Shown: positions 23,230 through 31,370, counted from the stretch's first letter. The stretch: 35,249 bases of DNA from an uncultured Bacilli bacterium (GCA_934183705.1 CAKPSW010000003.1:1-35249), one strand, 5' to 3'. Program-made: numbers and translations. Notes: generated by a model from the letters alone, not told the origin.

Positions 23230-25821
23230 TTATAACCATTCGTGATTCTTTTTTATATATATTCTTTTTACGATACTGACTATCAATATATATAAAATTA
23301 CTAAAGATAATAAATATAGATAGAATTTAATATTTAATATTTCAAAGTGAAATGATAAGACATTATGTAGTAATAATGGTGTTATTATTGTTAACACAGT
23401 AGATAATAGTGTTAATGATAATAATATTTTTGAGGGCCCGCTATTAAAAATATCCTTTGATGTACGAACGTTATAGATAATCATAAGTTCTGTTATTAAT
23501 GATGTTATGAACCATGCTGTTTGAAAATAGCTTTCTTTTTCTATACTGTTATAGCCTAATAGGTGCCAGAATGTAAGAAATGCTAGTACATCTATTATTG
23601 AGCTTGTTATTCCCATTACTATCATAAATTTAGCTATTCCTTTAGTATTCCATTTTTTGGGAAATGTTATAAATTCTTCATCGACATTATCATATGGTAT
23701 GCCTATTTGGGAAAAATCATATATAAAATCTTGAAATAACATTTGTATTGGTAATAGTGGTAAGAATGGTAAGAAGATACTAGCTATCATTATACTAAAT
23801 ACATCTCCAAAGTCTGCACTTAAGGCCATTTTCATATATTTTATAATATTACCATATACTTTTCTTCCTTCTATTATTCCATCTGCTATTACTTCTAAGT
23901 TTTTTTCTAGTAATATCATATCACTTGTTTCTTTAGCTATATCAGTGGCTGTATTTACTGATAGTCCTACATCGCTTTGTAATAGTGATGGGGCATCATT
24001 TATTCCGTCGCCCATATAGCCTACTACATGACCATTACTTTTTAATATTCTTACTACTCTTTCTTTTTGCATTGGATTTAGCCTTGCAAATACGTCTATT
24101 TCCTCTACTTTTATTGATAGGGCTTTATCACTTAATTTATCTATTTCAGCTCCTGTTAATATTTCATCACTATTGATGCCTGCTAAAGAGGATACTGTTT
24201 TAGTGGAATATTGGTTGTCCCCGGTTAGTATTTTTGTTTTTACGCCATACTTTCTTAGTTTGTTTATGACTTTCTTGACATCTTTTTTTGGTGAATCTAG
24301 AAAGGCTACGAAACCGATAAATGTCATATCTTTTTCAGTATTTTCATCAAAAGATAGAATATCCTTCTCGGTTTTCTTAGCTGCTATGGCTAAAACTTGC
24401 ATACCGGAAGTAGCCATTTCTTTAGCTTTTGTAGTAACGGTATTTATTAACTCTTTAGTTAAATCTTCTTCCTTACCTTTTATTTTTACTTTGGTACATC
24501 TTTTTAATACTTCTTCCATTGCTCCTTTTGTTATCATTCGATATGTACTGTTATTTTTTACGATGATACTCATTATTTTTCTATTATAATCAAATGGTAT
24601 TTCGTCTATTTTTTCATACTTTGGTAATATATTATCTAAATTGTGCTTGCTTCCATAGATCATTATTGCCCTATCTACTATGTTTTTCATCCCTGTTGAA
24701 TAGTAACTATTTATATATGCATATTCTAAAATGTTATTATTTTCTTTTCCTAATACATCTATGTATTTTTGAAGTACTATTTTATTTTCGGTAAGAGTAC
24801 CTGTTTTATCAGTACATAGTGTGTCTATAGCTCCTAAATTTTGTATTGATTCTATATGTTTTACTAAAACTTTCTTTTTGGCTAATGTTTTTGTTCCTTT
24901 TGTTAAATTTACATTGACTATCATTGGTAACATACTTGGTGTTATTCCTACCGCTACGGAAAAGGCAAAAAGAATGGCTTCAGTAAAATTACTTCTTATT
25001 ATTCCATCTACTAAAAGAATAACTAGACATATTACTACCATGAATTTTATTAACATATTAGTAATATCTTTCATTCCTTTATCAAAGGCTGTTATATTCT
25101 TTTTTTCATTTATTTCTTTACCTATTTTGCCTAAATATGTATCAAATCCTGTTTTTACTACTATGGCTTTAGCAGTACCGCTTATAACGCTTGAGGACAT
25201 ATATAGAATGTTTTTTATATCAAATAGGTTATCATATTCTTTCTTATTAGTTTCTTTCTTTTCTACGGGAATTGATTCTCCTGTAAAAACTGATTCATTA
25301 ACAAATAAATCTTTACTATTTATAATAATACAATCTGCTGGTATTATACTTCCGGCATTTAATGATATAATATCTCCTACTACTACATTTTCTACTTTTA
25401 TTTCTAATTCTTTATTATCTCTTATTACTTTTGTGGTTGATACTATTTTACTTCTTAGTTTTTTATTAAATTTATATGCTGAATAATCTTCTAATACTCT
25501 GATAAGTATACTAATTATGGCTATTAATATGATTACTAATGAACCTAGTTTATCTCCTAATGAGAAGTTTATTACTGCTAAAACTAGTAATATTATAATA
25601 AATTCTTCTTTTAATGAATTAAATATAAAGTAAAATATACTTCTATTTACTTCTTTTATAACGATATTTTTTCCATTGCTATTTAATCTTTTTTGGGCTT
25701 CTTTATTAGTTAATCCTTCTTCTTTAGTATGATATTTTGTTAATATTTCTTCAGTAGTTAACTTTGATATTTCGTTATAGTCTTTTAATATTAACATATC
25801 ATCTATTTTATTATCTTTCAT
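23230..25821 (-). CDS. P-type ATPase, probable Mg2+ importer (MgtA/MgtB type)
   Basis: An 863-aa P-type ATPase. Actuator-domain TGESIPVEK, phosphorylation motif DKTGTLTEN, hinge GDGINDAPSLLQSDVG, and about ten membrane segments, four of them after the hinge with PLLPIQMLFQDFIYDFSQIG, which is typical of the P3B magnesium branch (the LNxF/QMLxxDFxYDxSQ type). The N-terminal residues LTTEEILTKYHTKEEGLTNKEAQKRLNSNGKN are the usual cation-ATPase N-domain. It uses ATP to move Mg across the membrane. The ATG at 25821 has TTGGTGAT upstream. No Mg-sensing leader could be fitted in the short upstream gap. Confidence 0.88.
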   Translation of the reverse strand: MKDNKIDDMLILKDYNEISKLTTEEILTKYHTKEEGLTNKEAQKRLNSNGKNIVIKEVNRSIFYFIFNSLKEEFIIILLVLAVINFSLGDKLGSLVIILIAIISILIRVLEDYSAYKFNKKLRSKIVSTTKVIRDNKELEIKVENVVVGDIISLNAGSIIPADCIIINSKDLFVNESVFTGESIPVEKKETNKKEYDNLFDIKNILYMSSSVISGTAKAIVVKTGFDTYLGKIGKEINEKKNITAFDKGMKDITNMLIKFMVVICLVILLVDGIIRSNFTEAILFAFSVAVGITPSMLPMIVNVNLTKGTKTLAKKKVLVKHIESIQNLGAIDTLCTDKTGTLTENKIVLQKYIDVLGKENNNILEYAYINSYYSTGMKNIVDRAIMIYGSKHNLDNILPKYEKIDEIPFDYNRKIMSIIVKNNSTYRMITKGAMEEVLKRCTKVKIKGKEEDLTKELINTVTTKAKEMATSGMQVLAIAAKKTEKDILSFDENTEKDMTFIGFVAFLDSPKKDVKKVINKLRKYGVKTKILTGDNQYSTKTVSSLAGINSDEILTGAEIDKLSDKALSIKVEEIDVFARLNPMQKERVVRILKSNGHVVGYMGDGINDAPSLLQSDVGLSVNTATDIAKETSDMILLEKNLEVIADGIIEGRKVYGNIIKYMKMALSADFGDVFSIMIASIFLPFLPLLPIQMLFQDFIYDFSQIGIPYDNVDEEFITFPKKWNTKGIAKFMIVMGITSSIIDVLAFLTFWHLLGYNSIEKESYFQTAWFITSLITELMIIYNVRTSKDIFNSGPSKILLSLTLLSTVLTIITPLLLHNVLSFHFEILNIKFYLYLLSLVILYILIVSIVKRIYIKKNHEWL

Positions 25822-25873
25822 AGTATCACCAATATTATTATACATCAAAAATAATATCTTGCGTATATATTTT

Positions 25874-25903
25874 AAAAAAAAAGAAGAATTATTTCTCTTC
25901 TTT
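25874..25903 (-). terminator. Terminator overlapping the 3' end of cotE
   Basis: Minus strand AAAGAAGA-8-TCTTCTTT followed by TTTTTT. The stem covers the last codons and stop of cotE. Confidence 0.75.
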
Positions 25904-26428
25904 AAGATAATTAGGATCTACGTTATTTTCTATATCTTTTAAGTCTTCTTCTGTTACTTCTTCTGGTATTTCATCCCATACCTCTTCATCTTCTTCGATT
26001 GCTATTTTTACTTTGGTATCCCCTACTATTTCGACTCCTAGTTCTTTTTCGATATCTATAACTATTGCATTTCCGTCTTCTTTGGCTTTAATGCAACTAG
26101 GTCCTTTTAGACTTCTTACAATTATGTCTTTTTCATCGGAATCGGCACTAGCTTTTTGGGATACTGATACGATTTCTTTATATGGTATTGTTTTAGTCAT
26201 AACTGACGTTTTAGTGTCATTATCATATGAATACCATAAATTTACATCAAAAGATCCATCTATTTCTATTTTATCTTCTACTTCATGGCCTGAAAACTTA
26301 TGATTTATTACCCAACATCCTAATACAGTATTAGGTTTAGATTCGGTATCTATGGTATAAGTATTACGATAATACTTTTTCCCTTTACCTATTACTGCTT
26401 TTGTTACTATCTCTTTATATGCTGACAA
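25889..26428 (-). CDS. cotE: CotE-like outer spore coat morphogenetic protein, TTG start
   Basis: A 179-aa protein recognisable as CotE: AYKEIVTKAVIGKGKKY, VLGCWVINHKF, IDGSFDVNLWYSY, NDTKTSVMTKTIPY, an EKELGVEIVGDTKVKI strand and an acidic tail (EEDEEVWDEIPEEV) ending DPNYLKEE, like the B. subtilis tail. CotE recruits the outer coat proteins around the developing spore. I chose the TTG at 26428 because GGGGTGAT precedes it by 6 nt and the product then begins MSAYKEIVTKAV, lining up with MSEYREIITKAV of B. subtilis. Single gene between the SIR2 terminator and its own terminator. Confidence 0.9.
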   Translation of the reverse strand: MSAYKEIVTKAVIGKGKKYYRNTYTIDTESKPNTVLGCWVINHKFSGHEVEDKIEIDGSFDVNLWYSYDNDTKTSVMTKTIPYKEIVSVSQKASADSDEKDIIVRSLKGPSCIKAKEDGNAIVIDIEKELGVEIVGDTKVKIAIEEDEEVWDEIPEEVTEEDLKDIENNVDPNYLKEEK

Positions 26429-26464
26429 AGATATCACCCCTCACAATAATTTATGATTGTTATA

Positions 26465-26496
26465 ATAAAAAAGTACCATTTTTTTATTTGGTACTT
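26465..26496 (-). terminator. Terminator of the SIR2 gene
   Basis: Minus strand AAGTACCA-10-TGGTACTT followed by TTTTATT; the stem overlaps the stop codon. Confidence 0.75.
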
Positions 26497-27208
26497 ATAT
26501 TTTATTAAATACATCTTTTAATGGTGAATTTATTGTTAACACAGCTTTATCTTCGTGGCCGATTGAACTACGATTTATTAAAACTAAATTCCCATGAAAA
26601 TAGTCTACTAGATATGCTGCTGGATAAACTCTAAGGGATGTTCCTAAAACTATCATTAGTTCTGATTTGTTTGCCGCTCTAATAGCCTCTTCCCATACAT
26701 CTTCTGGAAGTGGTTCATTATATAATACGACGTCTGGTTTTATTATACCTCCGCAGGTACATCTTGGTATACCACTACTATTAAAAACATAATTGGCATC
26801 ATAATATTTATGGCATTTAGTGCAATAGTTATTCATAATCGTTCCATGTAATTCTAATACTTTACTACTACCGGCTTTACTATGAAGGCCATCTATATTT
26901 TGAGTTATTATTGTTACATCTTTACCATTACTTTCTAATTCTTTTAATTTTTTGTGTGTAATATTAGGTATGGCATTTAATGAGTTTAATTTATCTTTAT
27001 AAAATTTATAGAATTCTTCTGGATCATTTATAAAGAAATCATGGGATAGTATTAATTCTGGTGGATAGTCATACTTTTGATTGTATAATCCATCTTTACT
27101 TCTAAAATCGGGTATACCACTATCAGTTGATACTCCTGCACCAGTTAGTACTACTATTTTATTACTTTTATCTATTAGTTCTTTTAACTTTTTTATTTTA
27201 TCTTCCAT
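26495..27208 (-). CDS. cobB: SIR2-family NAD-dependent protein deacylase (CobB-like)
   Basis: A 237-aa sirtuin that removes acyl groups from lysine side chains using NAD. NAD-binding GAGVSTDSGIPDFRS (about residues 22-36), TQNIDGLH with the ELHGT catalytic His, a four-cysteine zinc site (CTKC near 132 and RCTCGG near 150, the second pair spaced by one residue), and the LGTSLRVYPA loop. Full length. ATG with AGAGG upstream and an extended -10 promoter. Its neighbours (CotE, DUF421) do not define targets. Confidence 0.93.
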   Translation of the reverse strand: MEDKIKKLKELIDKSNKIVVLTGAGVSTDSGIPDFRSKDGLYNQKYDYPPELILSHDFFINDPEEFYKFYKDKLNSLNAIPNITHKKLKELESNGKDVTIITQNIDGLHSKAGSSKVLELHGTIMNNYCTKCHKYYDANYVFNSSGIPRCTCGGIIKPDVVLYNEPLPEDVWEEAIRAANKSELMIVLGTSLRVYPAAYLVDYFHGNLVLINRSSIGHEDKAVLTINSPLKDVFNKI

Positions 27209-27226
27209 ATTATTACCTCTAATAGT

Positions 27227-27235
27227 ATTATACCA
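27227..27235 (-). promoter_or_regulatory. Extended -10 promoter element of the SIR2 gene
   Basis: Minus strand TGG-TATAAT (27227-27235), about 19 nt before the ATG. No clear -35 box. Confidence 0.5.
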
Positions 27236-27240
27236 CTTTA

Positions 27241-27281
27241 AAAGAATGATAACTATAGTAAGTCATCATTCTTTATATTAT
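27241..27281 (-). terminator. Terminator-like hairpin after the DUF4143 remnant
   Basis: AAAGAATGAT and ATCATTCTTT arms around a 13-14 nt loop, with T's on both strands. The loop region holds the first copy of a 20-bp direct repeat (27251-27270). Confidence 0.55.
27251..27270 (+). repeat. 20-bp direct repeat, left copy
   Basis: AACTATAGTAAGTCATCATT, the same 20 bases as 27605-27624. The two copies bracket the DUF4143 remnant. Confidence 0.8.
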
Positions 27282-27571
27282 TTTTCACGATTTATTACAC
27301 TGGAAATTGGAATGATATAGTGTTTTTCATTTAGATGAATTAATTCATCATAGAAACATATTATTCCGCCTGGTGCTATTTCTTTGGATAATCCTTCTAT
27401 TTTATTAAATGACTTTATCATCGATGTAGTTGGCATTGATGTTTTTTTAATTTCGAATGGTATTAATTTATTATTTCTTAAAAATAATAGATCTATTTCA
27501 CTAATTATAAATGTTTCGAGGTTCCAATTCCGAGAAATAGATGTTTCAATTCCGAAATAGTCAGGTTTCAA
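27278..27571 (-). pseudogene. Remnant of a DUF4143 AAA ATPase (C-terminal end only)
   Basis: A 97-aa open frame whose residues 25-95 match the end of DUF4143 ATPases (EIDLLFLRNNKLIPFEIKKT, then MIKSFNKIEG, then IIPISSVI). The ATPase domain is absent. The first 20 codons run through three 22-bp tandem repeats whose length is not a multiple of three, so that part is not ancestral coding sequence. There is no credible ribosome binding site. Bracketed by 20-bp direct repeats, it looks like what remains after a deletion. The intact relative at 6929-8128 is a separate gene. Confidence 0.75.
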
Positions 27572-27586
27572 TTCCGGAATAGTCAG
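27521..27586 (-). repeat. Three tandem 22-bp repeats at the DUF4143 remnant
   Basis: Units at 27521-27542, 27543-27564 and 27565-27586. Units 2 and 3 differ by one base (GTTTCAATTCCG, A or G, AATAGTCAG); unit 1 is diverged. The third unit contains the palindrome ATTCCGGAAT. Confidence 0.85.
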
Positions 27587-27604
27587 ACTTTTTTGTTATA
27601 TGAC

Positions 27605-27624
27605 AACTATAGTAAGTCATCATT
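27605..27624 (+). repeat. 20-bp direct repeat, right copy
   Basis: Exact copy of 27251-27270. It overlaps the 3' end of the DUF421 gene. Confidence 0.8.
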
Positions 27625-28242
27625 TTTGATAATAAATATATTTCGGTCTTTATAGAAGGCAAAGAAAACATCTTCTAGTTTTATATCTTTTTTATCTAAA
27701 AAGTTATATACCCATTTTTTATCTTTCTTTAAGTGTTTTATAGTGTCTTCCTGGATATCTCCATCTAATATTAATGGTAATGGTAAAGGGCTTTTACCTG
27801 TTTCATATGGAAATACGGATAAGGTACCACTACTCTCTAGAATGGCATATTCTACTTCTTCAATACTTCTATAGCCTTTATCTCTTAATTGGACTAATAA
27901 GTCATCTAAGTTATATCTTTGTTTTAGCATTTCGTTATAGTTTATTTTTCCATCTTTTATTATTACTGATGGATTACCATCTAGGAAGATTCTAAATTTT
28001 GGTTTTTTTAGACTTATATACGATAGGATACATTGGAGTAAGACTAATATTACTATAGGAATTAGGGAATAAAGCATACTTTTATCGTAGTTTTCTATGC
28101 TTATTACGGTTAATTCCGCTATTAAAAGGGATACTATTAGGTCAGTTATACTTAATTGGCCTACTTCTCTTTTACCCATTATTCTATATATTACGAATAT
28201 AAATAGGTAGAAGAATACTGTTCTAATCATTATTATTATCAT
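27607..28242 (-). CDS. DUF421 (YetF-like) membrane protein
   Basis: A 211-aa protein: two to three N-terminal membrane segments (about residues 1-75, with the YRIMGKREVGQLSITDLIVSLLIAE motif of the family) and a cytoplasmic C-terminal part (FLDGNPSVIIKDGKINYNEMLKQRYNLDDLLVQLR), then the DUF421-typical SSGTLSVFPY. YetF/YdfS-type members occur in the spore inner membrane of Bacillus; that link is by family and the spore genes nearby. Start at the ATG with GGTGAT 4-5 nt upstream. Divergent from the YrzE-like gene. Confidence 0.85.
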   Translation of the reverse strand: MIIIMIRTVFFYLFIFVIYRIMGKREVGQLSITDLIVSLLIAELTVISIENYDKSMLYSLIPIVILVLLQCILSYISLKKPKFRIFLDGNPSVIIKDGKINYNEMLKQRYNLDDLLVQLRDKGYRSIEEVEYAILESSGTLSVFPYETGKSPLPLPLILDGDIQEDTIKHLKKDKKWVYNFLDKKDIKLEDVFFAFYKDRNIFIIKNDDLL

Positions 28243-28314
28243 TTTTATCACCATTATAATTATGGGAGATAGTATATTTTTTTATACATATTCATATTAT
28301 TTAGTGGTGATTAT

Positions 28315-28665
28315 ATGTTTAAATATTTGAAAAGTCTTATATATACTAGTGGTATATTACTTGGTAGTTGTATTATTATAACTGTTTTGAGTTATTTTAA
28401 TATTGTTTCGGGAAATATTCTTAAGATAATAGAACTTCTAATACCTATTATTTCTATTTTTGTTGGTAGTTATATTCTGGGAATGAGATGTAGTAATAAG
28501 GGATATATTGAGGGAATTAAATATGGTACTATATGGATATTATTATTTTTAGTTATTAATATTATTTTTAAGAATTTTACTTATCTTTCTTTAGTTTATT
28601 ATTTAATATTTATGGTTGTTTCTATTTTTGCTTCGATTATCGGTATTAATAAAAGAAAGAGTTAA
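28315..28665 (+). CDS. TIGR04086/YrzE-family membrane protein
   Basis: A 116-aa protein with four hydrophobic segments and the family signs: N-terminal YLKSLIYTSGILLGS, a central VGSYILGMRCSNKGYIEGIKYG and a short basic tail. In Bacilli the family (YrzE) is small, conserved and of unknown function. GTGGTGAT precedes the ATG. Upstream, GTATA, 16 nt, CATATTA loosely resembles a forespore (sigma-F/G) promoter. Confidence 0.75.
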   Translation: MFKYLKSLIYTSGILLGSCIIITVLSYFNIVSGNILKIIELLIPIISIFVGSYILGMRCSNKGYIEGIKYGTIWILLFLVINIIFKNFTYLSLVYYLIFMVVSIFASIIGINKRKS

Positions 28666-28670
28666 GTTAT

Positions 28671-28703
28671 AAAAAAAGATATTTTTGGATATCTTTTTTA
28701 TTT
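28671..28703. terminator. Bidirectional terminator
   Basis: AAAAAAGATAT-TTTTGG-ATATCTTTTTT between two convergent genes, with T-runs on both strands. Confidence 0.8.
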
Positions 28704-28707
28704 TATA

Positions 28708-30285
28708 TTAATCATAATTTAATTTATATGGATTGTTTTGTGAACCAGTAGTACCATCTACTATAGTTTCAGTAGAGTTTAAAAAGAGAGTTGGAACAAT
28801 ATTATATAGGTACCCTACACCGTAGGAGGTGTTGTTATTGTAAACATAACCCGCTGAGTAAATAAACCATGCATGAGTCGAAGTTATGGAAATAGGAGTT
28901 AATAACCATCCATTATTTGCAGATGAATTAGTAATTATAGAATACATCCAATCATTATTTTTACATGGACTATAATTATATAATTTTTGCGTGCATTTAT
29001 TAAAATCTGCAGCATAACCATAATCAGAAGGATACGGAATAGCTATCTTTCCAGTCCATGTTGTACTATGTTCTGAATATACTGTGTTTCCTCTTTCTAA
29101 CACATATGCTTGATTTGAATATATATTTGAGGAGATTCCACCACCTAGGTTCCATGTTACTTCGGCTATTTTGCTTCTTGTAATATCATTTTTTATACCA
29201 GCAGTAGTAAAATCACATGATGTTCCAGTACTTGAGTTATCGTTACATTTGCCAGATTTGCCATTATAATAAAGACTACCTTCAACAGGCTCACTATCAT
29301 ACCCGGGATTGAGTAGTTTCATAAGAGATGCCTCTGGCCATTCATTTATATTACTAATATTCCATGAATAACCTCCTATGGATTCATTTCGCATTATTTT
29401 TATTTTGCCATCAAATAATCCTATTATTCTCCATAATTCACAATTAGTATCTGGATATGTTTCGCAATTAAAGTATATATAATTATTTGGCTCTGCTCCA
29501 TAGTATCTTATATTACCTCCATCTAGTGATGTAGTTGTCCCTCCTAGTCTATCGTTCATAAGTGATACTGATGGAGCACAATTATATGTAATGCTATTAT
29601 TTTCTGCCGGAGATTTAGATGCGTTAGTATATAGATTAGTTATATGTTCAGCCAGAAGTTCTTTATTTGGTTCAAAGCTTGCTTTTAGTTTATCTCCATT
29701 GTCAGCATTAAAGAAGATAGTACCTGTAAATTCTCCTGTATCGGTTTGTACTTTGTTTAAGTTTTTTACATATACCATTATATAATATATTTTAGATTCA
29801 TTTGCTTTTATTGTATAGTTATTTGCTAATGTTTTGGTTCCTTTACAACTAGTATTATCTGCAACTGTATTTATATCAGACATAACAGCACATTCTATAT
29901 TTGGAGTATCGTCTCCCAAGAGTGATACTCCTCCATTTACAACTAAATCTATACTACTTTTATTAGTTAATGTTACTTTATATATTTGACAAGCTACGCG
30001 ACCATTTTTATCTATACATCTTTTATTATCTTCAAAGTTAGTATTTGCTTCCCCTACTATAGCTTTAGTAAGAGTAGTAGTATCATTATCTACTGGTATT
30101 AAACTTCCAGTAGCACCAGTAGATATTTTTTCTACCTTTAAATTCATACTAGCTGATCCACTTGCAGTACCATATACACTATTTTCATTTACCCATACTA
30201 AACTATAATAAGAATATGCTGATCCTGCTATTGATATAATTAATAATAGTATTCCTGCTATCATATATATTTTTTTCTTATCCAT
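28708..30285 (-). CDS. Hypervariable secreted protein D
   Basis: A 525-aa paralogue of A, B and C located 14.5 kb away. N-terminus: signal/anchor (residues 5-27, ISIAGSAYSYYSLVW) and a third kind of beta-rich stalk (residues 30-205) with TasA-like features (VTLTNKSSIDLVVNGG, FTGTIFFNADNGD) and cysteines not found in A and C. The shared domain follows (LYTNASKS, LMNDRLGGTT, CELWRIIGLFDGKIKIMRNE, NEWPEASLMKLLNPGYDS). The variable stretch between FNKC and PTLFLNS contains many C/G-ending codons (TAC, AAC, ACC, TCC, GGG, GCG). It ends NPYKLNYD. Start at the ATG with GGTGGTGAT upstream; the more distal in-frame starts lie in that site. Leader D precedes it. Confidence 0.75.
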   Translation of the reverse strand: MDKKKIYMIAGILLLIISIAGSAYSYYSLVWVNENSVYGTASGSASMNLKVEKISTGATGSLIPVDNDTTTLTKAIVGEANTNFEDNKRCIDKNGRVACQIYKVTLTNKSSIDLVVNGGVSLLGDDTPNIECAVMSDINTVADNTSCKGTKTLANNYTIKANESKIYYIMVYVKNLNKVQTDTGEFTGTIFFNADNGDKLKASFEPNKELLAEHITNLYTNASKSPAENNSITYNCAPSVSLMNDRLGGTTTSLDGGNIRYYGAEPNNYIYFNCETYPDTNCELWRIIGLFDGKIKIMRNESIGGYSWNISNINEWPEASLMKLLNPGYDSEPVEGSLYYNGKSGKCNDNSSTGTSCDFTTAGIKNDITRSKIAEVTWNLGGGISSNIYSNQAYVLERGNTVYSEHSTTWTGKIAIPYPSDYGYAADFNKCTQKLYNYSPCKNNDWMYSIITNSSANNGWLLTPISITSTHAWFIYSAGYVYNNNTSYGVGYLYNIVPTLFLNSTETIVDGTTGSQNNPYKLNYD

Positions 30286-30298
30286 ATTTATCACCACC

Positions 30299-30348
30299 AA
30301 AAAACTACGAAAAAATACTAATATTTCTATTAGTTATTTCCGTAGTTT
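30299..30348 (-). terminator. Attenuator/terminator in the leader of protein D
   Basis: Same two-part stem as in leaders A and C (inner ACTAATA-GAAA-TATTAGT) and a T-tract joined to the ribosome binding site. The stop codon of leader ORF D (30330-30332) lies in its 5' arm. Confidence 0.85.
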
Positions 30349-30452
30349 GTTTTATATTTTTTTAATATACTTTTATAGTTTAACCCCTTATAGAATAAGT
30401 AAATACCCCCCCTAGTTAACTTCTTGTTAACTATTCTTTTATTATTTTTCAT
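30330..30452 (-). CDS. Leader peptide D (40 aa, 7-G tract, enters the terminator)
   Basis: The ORF starts like leaders A and C (MKNN, then VNKKLTRG) but the G-tract has seven G's, so the frame changes after it to GIYLFYKGLNYKSILKKYK and continues for 40 codons. It stops inside the 5' arm of the terminator. With six G's it would end after 23 codons, as A and C do. Ribosome binding site AGTAGGTG 6-7 nt upstream. A ribosome at this stop would cover the terminator's 5' arm, so this copy should favour readthrough. Confidence 0.6.
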   Translation of the reverse strand: MKNNKRIVNKKLTRGGIYLFYKGLNYKSILKKYKTNYGNN

Positions 30453-30480
30453 ATAAGGCACCTACTTTCTATCTATCTAA

Positions 30481-30509
30481 ATTTTAGCATATCTTTAGAT
30501 ATTAAGCAA
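30481..30509 (-). promoter_or_regulatory. Promoter of the protein D leader
   Basis: Minus strand TTGCTT (30504-30509), 17-nt spacer ending in TGC, TAAAAT (30481-30486). Confidence 0.65.
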
Positions 30510-30523
30510 GAGCAAAATTGATT

Positions 30524-30575
30524 AAATTGGAGACTTTGGCTCCAATTTACCTCTTAAGACTACAGGCTTAAGAGG
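30524..30575 (+). repeat. Paired hairpin element, copy 4
   Basis: AAATTGGAG-(ACTTTGG)-CTCCAATTT at 30524-30548 and CCTCTTAAG-(ACTACAGG)-CTTAAGAGG at 30550-30575, both perfect 9-bp stems. It sits between the end of the deacetylase-like gene and the leader D promoter. Confidence 0.65.
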
Positions 30576-30578
30576 ATA

Positions 30579-31370
30579 TTATTCTTTTAGTAAGTTACTT
30601 AATGGGGTTATTTGATATCCTTTACTATTTATGTATTTTATTATTATATTTAGATTATTTGAGTTATTTAATAGAATTATACTTCCATTTGTTATTTCTT
30701 TTTTTATATCTTCATAATCTCCTATAATATTTGGTAATATGGTATACATATTATTTTGACTACATACTTCTAATAGTGATTTATTTTTTTCTTTTGATAA
30801 GCAATATTTAGAGGTGTTATTTGATATTCTATTTATAATACTGTTATCACTTGTTAGTGATTCTTTTGTATATATACCATTATTTCCATATGTATATATT
30901 TCGTTTGTTTTTAATTTATTTATATTTTCTATATTTATATCTTTATGATTTAGGAATAGTGTTAGGTTATTATTTGTTATTTTTTCTATATCTTTTACGT
31001 TTAGTATTAGTAATAGGGATACTTTGTTTTTGTCATTATTTCCTTTAATGATATATTTATCTTTATTACTTGAAAGTAAGCTACTTGGATATAGGGATTT
31101 ATAGACTAATAATTCTTCTCTAAAGATACCTGATGATTTCATTTCTTCATAACTTTTTAATACATCTATTTGTCTGCCACTTATACCTGGTACTATGGTA
31201 TCTTCATTTAATATGGCATTTACTGGTTTTACTTCATACTTTTCTTTTATGTTTTCTATTTTAATCATTAGGGGATCTTTTTTATTTATTATATTTATTA
31301 CTTTATCTGTATAAAAAAAACTAAAACATACTAGAGAAAGTAAGGATATTGTTTTTATTATATTCTTCAC
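30579..31370 (-). CDS. Membrane-anchored, degenerate polysaccharide-deacetylase-like protein
   Basis: A 263-aa protein with an N-terminal anchor (about residues 7-20). The C-terminus GYQITPLSNLLKE is like the end of NodB deacetylase domains (KGYxxxxLSELL), and PGISGRQIDVLKSYEEMK recalls the region before such domains in related Gram-positive proteins. The NodB metal site (an Asp-Asp pair and HxxxH) is not visible, so an enzymatic role is doubtful. GTG start with AGGGTGG upstream. It follows the FMN-lipoprotein gene by 45 nt and could be the last gene of that transcript. Confidence 0.5.
   Translation of the reverse strand: MKNIIKTISLLSLVCFSFFYTDKVINIINKKDPLMIKIENIKEKYEVKPVNAILNEDTIVPGISGRQIDVLKSYEEMKSSGIFREELLVYKSLYPSSLLSSNKDKYIIKGNNDKNKVSLLLILNVKDIEKITNNNLTLFLNHKDINIENINKLKTNEIYTYGNNGIYTKESLTSDNSIINRISNNTSKYCLSKEKNKSLLEVCSQNNMYTILPNIIGDYEDIKKEITNGSIILLNNSNNLNIIIKYINSKGYQITPLSNLLKE

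Noticed and set aside
24821..25486. 221-aa plus-strand frame inside the P-type ATPase
   Set aside because: It is antisense to conserved ATPase motifs, with hydrophobic content mirrored from membrane segments.
25822..25888. Mg-sensing riboswitch before the P-type ATPase
   Set aside because: The gap from the cotE stop to the ATPase start is only about 67 nt and contains the cotE terminator on one side; no folded leader fits.
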